Source: Calycina herbarum (Eukaryota > Ascomycota > Leotiomycetes > Helotiales > Pezizellaceae). Taken from it: 64,000 bases of DNA. Location of the stretch: assembly GCA_001414485.1 (NCBI GenBank), contig LLEY01000027.1, positions 62,001 to 126,000 of the forward strand. Reading direction: 5' to 3'. The number at the start of each line of letters is the position of its first letter. Positions within the stretch are counted from its first letter, which is position 1. Shown one piece after another: positions 35,520-45,983 of the stretch. The position numbers were made by a program, and so were the translations under genes. A model generated the notes under the pieces. That model had not been told where the DNA came from. It was given only the letters and a program-made list of their open reading frames with translations, and did no database searches.

Positions 35520-36763
35520 ATATATTTCTGCGGTCCAGGCTTTAGAGGTCAAAAGAGGTCCGATACATGGAGCAAAGGGATGGGAGGGTAGGACTGAAAG
35601 TCTTCAATTGCATCGGAAAAATGGAAGCCGAGGCTGCGACAGGGGAATCATAGGATCCTAAATTGGCCAGAAAGATCATCAAATTATACACCTTCAGAAC
35701 TCAAATTCCATCTCCTTGAAATATGCAAGGCATATGATTTGTTTAAAATCTGTGATTAGAACGGATATTAATTCATGACCTGTGGAGGCCGCAGATTCAT
35801 GGAATTTTTACAGCTGCAGTAAATAATCCAGGTTCGTACCTGCCTACCCCGCCCTCGTTCTTAATTTTCCAAGGCAATTCAAGTAAATTATCTTGAATAC
35901 TTTAGACAATCAGCTTCGATTATCCCAGTCTGTCTGGGTTAAAGTTTTTTTTATAGATACTTTTAGAAGTGGGATAAAGAGTTACTTATTTACTATGGGG
36001 TCACTTCCAGAATAGCAAGAAGGACAAAGTATCGGGTCTTCTGATTGGTGTCGAAGCGAGTATTTACACGTGATCCCCCTTTGATTCACAGTCATGCTTC
36101 AATATCTATAAAGTGCAAAACTCAACCAGTTTTCAAACTCAAAACACCCCAAGGAATGATAGCATAGCACATAGAAGAGAAATATCCACTTCACACCAAG
36201 TTATTAGAAGATGGCATACGATCATTACACAGAAATGCTTCCAAAAAGCACCAAGAGTAACACAATCATTGGTCAACCCCTTGTCATCACTCCCATGAAA
36301 CATGAGCCAATCACTTCTCACCACCCACCCACAAACAACAGCACCTTGCCCGCATTTCCTAGCCCTAAGCCCGTTACCATCCTAGTACTTTCCCCAGGGG
36401 GTGCCCAGTCTACGGGTAGCGCATGCACCCCCATCTCGAAGCAGCAATAAATCTTCCGATATGAAGATCACGGACACCAGCCGCACGATCATAACCCCCA
36501 CACGCCAGGATGAAGTGCAAAAGCCCTCCCAGGATGAGCTCCGGCACATGCTTCAGGCCTAAGCTTCTGCATAACCCTCTCATACCCAGGAAACATGGAA
36601 GTGACTGGTTTTTCTGATAGAACGAGAAAAAGGCGGCAGATTTCAACAGGGAAACTTCCGTTCCAGAGTTCGAAATGGGACTTGGTCATATGAAGGTCTT
36701 TGCTCTCGAGTCCTGACGGAAAGATATCTAAAGCCCCGAACATCCACGTGAAGGAAGAATGTC
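35520..36763. other. gene-poor region with one small open frame
   Basis: A frame from ATG 36211 to 36450 (79 residues, Pro/Ser/Thr-rich, ending in Lys-Gln-Gln) has a TATAAAG box near 36106. Protein-like sequence seems to go on in another frame (SSDMKITDTSRTIITPTRQD, stop near 36560). It may be a small or decayed gene. No family recognised. Confidence 0.3.
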
Positions 36764-37340
36764 TTGCTCAACCGACACTTATCTTTTGCAACATGGGAAA
36801 TTCCTGAAATCCCCACGCTCCCTCACCGTAACTTCCACCCCTCATCTATCAAAACCAATAATCAAAGACCAAGTTTCGCACCCCACAGCCCAGAACCGTT
36901 ACCAAACTTTCTCTCCCCCAAGTTGCCCGTCAAGAGCCTGTTATCTTCCTTCCCAAACAATCAGCCTCTTATTAGGGTGGAAAAATTGGGTAAAGGTTCG
37001 GCATAGCTGATTTTCCTGTGCTTGTGGGGACTCCCACGGGAGGCAAAAGCAAAAAGGTATGGTTTATATGCTCGAAATGTGAGACCTGACGTTGGAATTT
37101 CACGCCGAGAAAGCATGGGTATGCCCCATATGCGGGTCGCTAAGTTCTTACATATGCTCTGTGCAACAATCCGAAAAGCTGGTCAGTGGACATGGATCGA
37201 TCGACCGCCCTGCCCCGGTTCTTGTGTAACTGTTTGTGTTTGTGCCGCCTGCCGAGCTGGCCTGTGTCAACTCAAATATGGGAATTTGGGAGGAACTTCA
37301 GACGAGGGAGAGATGGAGGAAGTATTTGTCGGTAGGACCT
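36764..37340 (+). pseudogene. decayed gene with zinc-ribbon-like Cys pairs
   Basis: Three + strand frames join in succession: MLNRHLSFATWEIPEIPTLP (from 36764), then ADFPVLVGTPTGGKSKKVWF followed by ICSKCE (about 37008-37080), then HAEKAWVCPICGSLSSYIC (about 37105-37160). CxxC pairs fall in different frames, interrupted by TAG at 37004-37006 and a TGA near 37084. The pattern suggests a small Cys-rich protein gene damaged by frameshifts and stops. Family not recognised; unusual introns are not excluded. Confidence 0.35.
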
Positions 37341-38922
37341 TGAGGTGTGTGATACATGGCTAGTTCCTAGAATAATATTTAGTATGATTTACTTGACAAT
37401 TGTCTTGGTTGGTTGAAACAAATGAGGTGGCAAGGGTACGGGTAACCAGGGGGAGTCATCCCGTGAGGTTTGGAGGCAATATTTGAACATCGCGTGCTTT
37501 TTCAACTCAGTACTTCATAACACGTGGGTATATAGTACAGAGTCTTCAAAGATACTTCGCTACCACAAGATCCTGAGGTAACCGGAAAATACCCCTACCA
37601 CTCTCAAAGTATCTTCCACACAGCGATCAAAGCGGTCAAAACTGCAGAAAATGGGCTAGAATCGCCTCCAATTGGTCGTTTGCCCAAAGCAATATCAGTT
37701 GTCAAGCCGTCCAAGCTCGGGTCAAGCTGCAGGCATCCGGGTTTGCTGCGGTCAGAAACGTCTGGTTCGTGCCCTAGTAACACACCACAGAAACATGGGA
37801 TCCTTCCAGTATCCAACTATTCCCCATCGATACGAGACAGGCGAACGAGTTCATTCGCATACCTAGCCCAATGGCGGGCACGTGCAGTGCAGTTCGGGTC
37901 ATGCGGTATAGCCGCTCTTTTCGAAGGGACCACATTTTCAGAAGCCTGATGCCGCACTAACCAAACAGGGGAATTGCAGATGTATTGAGAAATAGTCCAT
38001 ACATTGACGGTAGGGGCAAAGAGTGAGAGAGGATTAATCTCTCGGATTTTCATTTCCTGGTACTCGATAAAGTAGACATAGTGTTCATAGTAACAATCTG
38101 GTGACGCCACTGGTCAACCCATTTTCCTTGCAAGGGATTTCATAGGGCAATTCGAAGCGCTCTTGACAGCAAAATCTGAGAAAGGGGCACGTCCTCGCGG
38201 GAAGGCTCCCTTCTTCGGAACCTCTAGAAGACCAAGGTCTAAGATTGCCATCGAGAGTATCACCAGGACTCGCCCTGGTATTATGGTTCGGTTTTCCCAC
38301 ACAATCATACAAGTGTTCAGGGCAGCACATGCCTTTCCATTCTACAATCTCATGAACTTTCCTGTAGCTTTATAATTGATCTGAACATTCTGTAAGCGTC
38401 GCCAACGATAATTCTCGCCAGTATATCATACAACTGTACAGTACAAGGATAAATACGTGTCTCATTGAGAAAAAAAGGGGCTCTTGAATATAGGTAAGCA
38501 CCTACACCCACCCTACTGATTTCATTGGCGGTGTAGCCAATGTATCATGACGATAGGGCCAATTCATTCTCATTGCTCGATGCCAAGGACATCTGGCATA
38601 TTTCTAACTCAGAGACAGTCTGTGTTTTCATCGCTTTAGAACGAAAGAAAAGGGGGAGGTGGGGCATAAACAGCCAGTCAAATAATTCTTTCGAATACCG
38701 AAGCAAGTCTAGAAAGCCCGAATTTGCATTTGAAGCCAACCCTCACAACCCGACCGCCTGCACAGCTTCTGCTGTTGGAAAGCGACGCTGCATTGCATAC
38801 GCTGAACTGACAGACAGCGAAATTCCTAGGAATCCTGCTGCTGATGCGCATCAAGAGGACCACTTGGTATAGAGCTCCCGCAAAGCTACATACGAAGAAG
38901 AGGGGAGCGGTGAGGAGTTACC
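37341..38922. other. intergenic region without a supported gene
   Basis: Several open frames of 60-110 codons overlap on both strands between 37600 and 38870, a sign of no strong selection on any of them. None has a domain or good splice context. The right end should be the promoter of the Myb-like gene. Confidence 0.45.
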
Positions 38923-40819
38923 ATGATGTTTATGAACGCACCGCCCCGAATTGTCTTGAATGGCTTCGAAACCTTTGTTCCGCCCCATAGAACGGATCTT
39001 CTGCATCAAAGGCTTGTTGAGATGACGAACACAAATAACGATATGAAAGCTTGGAATGGCTTTGGGCCCGTGGCTTCATCGCAGAACAACAATTGGGATC
39101 AATCTGGCAACATCGAAACTTTCCAAGTAAGACACCTCTTTCCACAAATACCAAAGGGCTCTTGATATATTCAAAAACAGCTAACAAAATGAAGGTGCAT
39201 AATTCAGCTTATGGTGGATACTACCAGCCATCTTCTGCTTCTGTGTCGCGCCCTGCAGTAAACCCTATATCAAGGTTCGGCTCATATACGATTTCGAATC
39301 AACAAGACCAGACTTACAAAAGATCGCTGGTGCCGAACCAAGATTCGACAGGTATGATGAACCAATTCCAGCAATTCCAACAACCTGACCCGATGCTTGG
39401 AGTTCCATGGAGCAGAAACAACCTTGGACGAGGTAGTTTCTCGGACTTTGTATCCGGTCAGCAAGGATTTGAAGGATATCCGTACGGTATGAATTCCAGT
39501 GATATGGATATCAAACCATTCAGTTCGCAAACCTCTTCTGCGCCACCTCAGCCATATACGGAACAATCAAGCTACAATGTCGCATACCCAAATTATTCCC
39601 CTGCGAGCATGACTTTGCCTTCTCAACCTCTGGGCAGTTTCGACATGTCAACACCCACGACAAATAATATGGCAAATACCACATGGACTTCGGAAATCCC
39701 TCGCGTACCCAAAACACATCTTCATCAAAATTCTTTGGCGGGCTACCCAACTCATGATGGTTTGCCAAATTTAGTATCTACTCCTCAACAACCGCAACAA
39801 CAACAACAGGGCAACTTGTGGAACGCAAACACAAGCACGGACATCAAGTGGACTTCACAAGCTTCTAGCCCAAGCACCATCTCCCCCAAGCAAATGCATC
39901 TTGCCAACGTTTCACCGCATGGGTCGTTCTCATATTCTGCCTCTATCCCAGAGAGCACGCCATCTCAGACGGATTCGTCCAGCGGAGCTGAGGAAGAATC
40001 GGATTATGCGGCATCGGAAAAGATGGTTGTCGAGAAGCCAAGACCTATTCGTCCAGCACGTCAAAAGCTTCCAGATTCGGGATCAAGCTCCAACAGACGA
40101 CATGTACCGATTTTACCGAGCAATGATTACAGTTCCAATGCCAAAAGCAGAAAAGCTGCTGCTTCACCAAAGGCAAGACCGAGCCGACCGAGCCGGGCGA
40201 AACACAATTCCGGTGGAAGCACCAAATTGTCAACAAACCAGAAATCATCCAAGCATGCGGAGTCGAATTCACAAAACTCGACAAACTCGACGCCAAAGAA
40301 AATTCAACCAAATGGCCCAACACCAGTACCGAATTGGAAGGGCCCTCCCCAAACAGTAATGCAAGCCCAAGCCATGCCCCAGCAAAATGCCAAAGATCAA
40401 TTCCTCGTCGAGTCTAAATTGGCTGGGATGTCATACAAAGAGATTCGTCGCAAGGGTGGCTTCACTGAAGCAGAATCAACATTACGAGGTCGGTTTCGCA
40501 CATTGACAAAGCACAAGGCAGATCGAGTAAGAAAGCCAGAGTGGAGTGATAATGATGTGTGTATATTGACATCTTATCCGCGCTGCCGTCGTCGCGCGCG
40601 ACGACGGCAGCGCGGATGATTAAAGATTCAATGAAGCTGACATGGATACAGATCGCTCTATTGAAGAAAGCTGTTCGCAAGCTGACCCACGGAATAGATC
40701 CCAGCGAGTGCAAAGTTCCTTGGAAGCTGGTTGCCGAGTATATTGCAAGTCATGGTGGGAGCTACCACTTTGGCAACGCCACTTGTAGAAAGAGGTGGGA
40801 CGACCTTCAAAGGGAATGA
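38923..40819 (+). CDS. Myb/SANT-like DNA-binding protein
   Basis: Exons 38923-39126, 39195-40556 and 40652-40819 encode 577 residues. The first intron ends at the AG at 39193-39194, just after a CTAAC branch site; using the earlier CAG would put a stop in frame. The long middle is low complexity (Gln, Ser, Asn, Pro) with a basic stretch around 40100-40300, like an activation or disordered region. The C-terminus reads AGMSYKEIRRKGGFTEAEST, then LRGRFRTLTKHK, then EWSDND|IALLKKAVRKL..PWKLVAEYI..GNATCRKRWDDL. This is an SANT/Myb fold in which the last intron splits the first helix. It is probably a nuclear transcription regulator; target unknown. The last intron carries a perfect palindrome. Confidence 0.75.
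40576..40617. repeat. perfect 42-bp palindrome inside an intron
   Basis: Each arm is 21 bases with no spacer (left arm starts ATCCGCGCTGCCGTCGTCGC; centre CGCG|CGCG). GC about 76 percent in a gene of balanced composition. It lies within the 95-nt intron 40557-40651, so the pre-mRNA could fold it into a long GC-rich hairpin. Confidence 0.95.
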
Positions 40820-40836
40820 TGAGTCTTTAACGAAAG

Positions 40837-40878
40837 GCGCCCCGTCAATCGGTCCCCGGGGATCGATTGATGGGGCGC
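40837..40878. repeat. 42-bp near-perfect palindrome after the Myb-like gene
   Basis: Arms of 21 bases starting GCGCCCCGTCAATCGGTCCC, with two mismatched positions, both G against A between the arms (so G-U pairs are possible in one strand's RNA). It starts 18 bp after the stop codon. It could serve as a 3'-UTR hairpin. Confidence 0.9.
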
Positions 40879-41038
40879 TCAACACAGTCTCCATTTGAAA
40901 AAAATCCCGTTTTAACTTTGGCGTTTTGGCGAGATTGTATTTTAAAGGGATGCGCTTGATGGTTATCAGCGCAAATACTGTCATTTACTCTGGTTGACTG
41001 AATTTCGATTTTAGATTTTCTGCGGGAAACCTGTTTGC

Positions 41039-42133
41039 TCATAACCGTCCATCGTGGGAGGTAGCGGAAGGTATACTAATGGCACTCAATATATCGCGCA
41101 GTTTCGAAGGATCGTTCTGCAAAGTTTCCCATTCTTCCTCACTCTTGACCAGCAACGTTCCACCCAAAATCGTTCCATTGAGTGCAATTGGTCCGATTGA
41201 ATTCCCCTTGATGCTCTCTATTTTTGGTCCTTCTGAAATCCGGGGGCAGAGAAGCATGGCTCGGTCTGTGAAGCCAAGGTTGTAGCTAATTGGCGATTCA
41301 CTTTCTCTTTTTGGTTGGGAAATCGAGGCAGCTGGGTTTGGGGCGCTGCTCTGGTATTGTTGACTCGCAAGGCAAGCTTGTTGGTGCATTTCAATATATA
41401 ACTCGTGGAATTGGCTGGGGGATGCATTATGCGGAATTTCCGAGGCAAAATATGTGAAAGGTACATCTATCATCTCGTTAGTAAAACCAATGTGATGGGA
41501 TTTATTAACTGTACCTTTCTTTTGTAGGAGACTGTCGACAAGTACATTCCATTCTGATGGATCTTTCATTCCGTCGCGCATCGACTCCACGGGTAGGAAC
41601 TGTATGTGCCTATGCGGTTGTGAAGCCCCCGAATGATTTCCGGAATTGAAGAAACCGAATAGCTCCTCGCCATTTTCTCGATACGCCTTCAGACACTTAT
41701 ATGCAGCTCCAATATCCTCTTCCTCTAATAAATCTGTCTGCTCTTTGAAAGCTGTGGTCGCCAGTATAAAATGATTGGGAATGACTGGGAACTTGTTGAG
41801 CACAAGGTAATGGGAAGGCTCCAAGTTGGCGATGAAGAGGCCCTCTTGGGGATTTTTGAAAGGATCCACGGGTTTCGATTTTGCGCCATTTTCTGGTTTC
41901 TTCGATTTGGGTTTATTTGCTAGAGCGGGAGAGAACCGAAGTTGGAACTGCAATTGATGTTAGCATTGAAGTTCTGGATGTGACGAAAGCGGTATTTGGG
42001 CCGGAACACTTACGGGAAGGTCGTTGCACCGGAGGATAGAGACCTTCGTGGCATAGAATATCAAGTCACCGGCCTCTTGAGCGGTCAAGAAATGACTCCG
42101 TACAAGGCGCGGGAGGGACTTCAATGCCTCCAT
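41039..42133 (-). CDS. APA2: Ap4A phosphorylase / ATP adenylyltransferase (APA1/APA2 family)
   Basis: Exons 42133-42014, 41947-41515 and 41466-41039 encode 326 residues, near the family size. The enzyme cleaves diadenosine tetraphosphate with phosphate to give ATP and ADP. It carries the HIT-like catalytic motif in NSGNHSGASQPHRHIQFLPV (H-R-H-I-Q), with the family block LEPSHYLVLNKFPVIPNHFI upstream. The C-terminal part (YNLGFTDRAMLLCPR, and NGTILGGTLLVKSEEEW) also fits. The start is ATG 42133; the open frame extends upstream without another ATG in frame. The 48-nt segment 41514-41467 has GT..AG ends and TTTACTAAC, so I treat it as an intron, but it is a multiple of three with no stop. Retaining it gives 342 residues. 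Confidence 0.85.
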
Positions 42134-43399
42134 GGTTGAATGGTGATTGTATCCAGGAGAAGGTCGAGGTCGAGGTGTGGCTGACGGGGAGGTCGGTTTC
42201 ACCTCGGCAACAGCCACGAGGGAAGTTCTCCTCGAACCTCTGAAGCGATTTCAACAACACCACGACATCGTTTCCTCCCCATTACCAACTTCCCAATTCT
42301 TTCCCCCTTACGCGCTACCTATATTAGGTAGTCACGGGCAAATGTAACCAAATTCATAGCCGCAATCACACCGAGTATCCAACCGCCCCCATTGTTAGTT
42401 GTGTTACTTACGTAGCCATGTGGGCCACTCAGCCGCATCGCGCCTCAATTATTGTACAACCCTTCTATTCCTTTCTGATTCACCGATGAGAACGATTCAA
42501 TTTAGCAGCTGCACGGCTCTGTACTAGTGTTTAGTGCCTTCGCGTTTTCTCGAAATTTTCAATGATTTTCATTTAGTTTTTCCACTTGCAGTTCATTCGT
42601 ATGCATGTCCGACCATCAAGTTAGCTTTGTACAACCAATCCAAGTAGGCTTTGACGTCAAAGAGGCTTCGCATTCTCATATCTGTCACACGTTTGATTTT
42701 GTTTGATTGTGTTCAGCGGACATTTCTCGATGTAAAGGCCAGCTAGTCGCCTGGTATCTCAAGATGTTGGCTCAGAAAGGCGACCCGATCTCATTGGATT
42801 CGCTTACTGTGTTGTGTATGAAACAACCATGAGGCAACCCCTTTCTGTTGGCAGATTTTAACGAACTGTAAGCCGCAGCAAGTATTGTTCGTTTTCGGGC
42901 AAGGATACGCCACCCCATGGTCTGCAGATGTCCGTTTAGGACCTAGATATGTACGTTTCTGGTCACAGATCGACCGTATTTAGGTTGGTGATTAGCGCTC
43001 GGGTTCGTATATTTTCAAATCAGTTAGTCACCTGGTGCTACTGACTCTAATATCGGCTGTGTCTTCTACTTCAGCCCTATGGAACCCCAGTCTTTGGTGG
43101 TCATACAGAGAGTGACTTTTTTGAACTTGTTACAACTCTTGCTGTAGCCTGGTCGTGCGGTTGTGCAAGTGAAGACTTCAAACTATCAAGGCGAGGCCGA
43201 GTGAGGAATCGGGGGCCATCGAGGTGCTTGACTATATATACCCTTTGACTTTCTTGCTCTTTTCTTTTACTCTTGCTCTCCATAGCAAAAACCCTCTTAG
43301 TCACATCCCATCAAGCACTGCAAACAACAAGAGCCTTCTCAAATTTATACCTTCCACTTCTTCTCTCCTCAAGCTCATCGCACCAAGCACTACGCAAAA
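42134..43399. other. divergent promoter region
   Basis: Separates APA2 (-) and the SLATT gene (+). No coding region recognised. TATATATA occurs near 43232, about 165 bp upstream of the SLATT start codon, and a C/T-rich leader follows. Confidence 0.45.
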
Positions 43400-44092
43400 A
43401 TGGGTTCCATGCTAGACCCCAAAGCGACGCCCCCATCCGAAGCACCCTCCTTCAGATCCGGCTCCCCAACACCAGAAGACCTAACAACCCTCGGTCACTC
43501 CCACATCCTCCGTCGCCTCCCAGACGCCGACTTAGCAATCGTAATCCACAGCATCGGCGGTTCTCGCAATGCCGAAAGCCAAGTAGCAGTCCACCCAACC
43601 TCCTGGCTCTACCCACCCAAAGGCCTCCCCCCAGGACTCTACCGAGATGTCGTCGTCGCCAGAACAGGAGCAATGCAAATGTACTACACCTTTTCAATAT
43701 TCTTCAACTCCTCCTTAGTCCTACAACTCGTTCTCGGTGCCCTCCTCACAGCCCTTGGTTCTCGTGCTACCGGAAAAGACGTTTTAATCACCATTCTTGC
43801 CGCTGGGAATACTGTTATTGCGGGATTATTGGCTTTGATGCATAACTCTGGACTTCCAGATAGGTATCAGAAGGATTGGGAGGAGTATGATAAGGTGGAG
43901 ATGTATATGAGGGAGTTGATGGAGACGGGGATTACGCTTAGAGATATGACGAGGGATGAATGTATTGAGGTATGTTACGCAAACTTTAGAAAGGCGAAGG
44001 ATACTATTGCTCGGAACTCTCCTTCTGCTTATTCGCCTACTGAAGGAGGGGCTCAGCCTATCGGGCAGAGTGGTCCACCACGTTTGCAGTAA
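43400..44092 (+). CDS. fungal SLATT-domain two-TM membrane protein
   Basis: Single exon, 230 residues. A Pro/Ser-rich N-terminus is followed by PPGLYRDVVVARTGAMQMYY. Two hydrophobic segments come next (FSIFFNSSLVLQLVLGALLTALG and ITILAAGNTVIAGLLALM), then SGLPDRYQKDWEEYDKVEMY and a charged helix. This arrangement is that of the fungal SLATT domain, a two-helix membrane module related to bacterial SLATT proteins proposed to act as pore-forming effectors in nucleotide-signal conflict systems. The role in fungi is not established. Codon usage shifts from C-ending in the first half to mixed in the last third, with no break in the frame. Family assignment is by recollection of the motif. Confidence 0.75.
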   Translation: MGSMLDPKATPPSEAPSFRSGSPTPEDLTTLGHSHILRRLPDADLAIVIHSIGGSRNAESQVAVHPTSWLYPPKGLPPGLYRDVVVARTGAMQMYYTFSIFFNSSLVLQLVLGALLTALGSRATGKDVLITILAAGNTVIAGLLALMHNSGLPDRYQKDWEEYDKVEMYMRELMETGITLRDMTRDECIEVCYANFRKAKDTIARNSPSAYSPTEGGAQPIGQSGPPRLQ

Positions 44093-44686
44093 GGGTCTGG
44101 TTGGGGAAGGTGTTTTGTTTTTAGACTGAGGTTGCCGTTTTTCGTTTGCAAGAGTTTCAGAGGTTGTTCTATGTATATTGCGAGAATTTATTGTGTTAGA
44201 AGTCTTATCATAACCAACTGAATTGTTTCAAAGGACTTGAGATAACGGATAGTGGAAATATCCAATTACCACGCACGATGAATTTCTGTTTCAGGAGACT
44301 TGGGATAACGAACGAAAACGTAGTCAGTTATCCTAAACTGTTCGTGACTCAGCTGGCTAGAATAATGGAATTCATCCTCCGAGAGAAATTGGAGGTTGAT
44401 TATTCTATCCGTCTCGAACAATTGTAAATATTCCCCCAGAAGAATTGAGATAATGGAGCTTGTTTATCCTATCTGGCTGGAACAATTGAAATATCAAACC
44501 CGATTGACTTGGGCTCTTTAGTATCATGCTTTTGTGTAAAACGATTATGGAGACTTAATTGTGAGGGAACACCAATATTTTGATCAAGTAGCGAAAGCAA
44601 GAGCAAATACAGTATTGTCATCAGTCATCATTATCAACTGTCGTCGTCCAATATCCACCAATCATCAATCATCATCATCCATAAAA
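44093..44686. repeat. intergenic region with a degenerate repeat motif
   Basis: Lies between convergent genes. The words ACTTGAGATAACGGA (44234), ACTTGGGATAACGAA (44298) and ATTGAGATAATGGA (44443), with complements such as TTATCCTA, recur at irregular spacing between 44225 and 44500. No gene. Confidence 0.4.
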
Positions 44687-45413
44687 TCATTCTTTTCCTT
44701 GGAAGGCACGTTTGGCCTTCATCTCAGCAACAACGAACCCAGACTGGCGAGTGATGCGTAGTGCAGCCATGCTATCATAGACATTTGTTCGTTCTTCTAC
44801 CAGAGCCTTGATCTCTGCGTTCAATGATTTGGCTTTTCCCTCCAATTCCACCAACTCCTCGTGCTCTTCTTGTGTGTATTGGACGCCTGTTTTTTCTTGA
44901 GCCTCGAAGTCTTTGTAGTTGCGCTGTGGCCTTTGTAAGCGAATGTTCCCCAGAATCGAAAAGATGAAGGAGAAGTCACTTACACCATTGTCACGGACGG
45001 CCCTTTGTTTCCGCCTTGCCACATTTCGACGACTAGCAGGATCGCCATGCTTAATTTCACGGCTTCGACGACTAGCAATCTGATTGTTTTTATGGTGTGC
45101 AGACTTTGGTTGAACTCGGCGGTGCTGGGGTTGAGGGTAGGGGTGTGCTCTCGCCCGATCACTTTGTTCTGGGACTTGTTTATGGTTTTCAGAGCTGATC
45201 TACAGTAGGTTAGCGTAGCACAAAGAGTTCCAAAACGATGCAAATACGCACAATGTACCCATTGTTCTTCTCCATCTCATCACTCAAGGGTAACAGGCTG
45301 TCGGACGTGTCACTGGCATACTACTGCTGTGGTGGATGGTACGGTGGTAAAGGAAGACCGGGAAGCCACAACAACCATTCCGGTTGAGCATTGTACGATT
45401 GCATACTTGACAT
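44687..45413 (-). CDS. bZIP-like basic coiled-coil protein with a possible nonsense codon
   Basis: Exons on the minus strand: 45275 (or 45413)-45252, 45199-44984 and 44923-44687. From ATG 45275 the product has 158 residues. It includes a basic segment KNNQIASRRSREIKHGDPAS, then RRNVARRKQRAVRDNG, and later a helix LVELEGKAKSLNAEIKALVE. N..IASRRSR matches the bZIP basic signature, but the spacing to the helix is longer than in classic bZIPs. An upstream ATG at 45413 is in the same frame and begins MSSMQSYNAQPEWLLWLPGL, but a TAG (45323-45321) follows CAGCAG. After it the frame continues YASDTSDSLLPLSDEMEKNN. The gene may therefore be a full-length protein broken by one CAG-to-TAG change, or may start at 45275. 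Nuclear regulator by inference only. Confidence 0.5.
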
Positions 45414-45983
45414 TGTCCTTTCGTTGAGGAGAGATGCGAGTGAAGTTTGATTTGGGTAGAAGAAAAGGTGTGAGGAAGTAGAAGTGAGGAGGCGGGAGAA
45501 GAGTTGTGAAGAAGAAAAGGTTGGGGAATGAAGAAGGGTAGTTTTACCTAGGTATGGTCTTTGGGAAACCAAATGAATTGAGGAAGGAACGACTCGAGTA
45601 GGGTCAAGAGATGAGCTTTTTCTTCTGGGAAACAAGGAAGGAACGACCAGACCATTGGGTTTACCCTTTCTTCTCTTACCCCAGATCTTTCCGGATAAGT
45701 GTAAAATGTCCGAAACTGCGTAGGAGAAACAGAATTTCAAAATTGTCCTAAACGTCTTCGAACAATATTTTAGATTGTCCCAAAACATTTGGGGTAATAG
45801 AGTGATGTGGCGGGTGTTCGAAGCTCTTGCCTTGAGGGTTCGTTCAGGTCGCACCTGCCACGCTCGAGTCTTGGTGCAGTGCATTGAACCAAAAGATTAA
45901 AAGCCAGAGGCTCAATAAACACTGATTATTCCTTGGTGTTCCTACCTATCGGTAAAGCAAAAATCGACACCAAATTCCGAAGC

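Noticed and set aside
45321..45884. 187-codon minus-strand open frame running upstream of the bZIP-like gene
   Set aside because: The part before ATG 45413 has no protein-like character and sits in the expected promoter and 5' UTR. Only the last 30 codons read like the gene.
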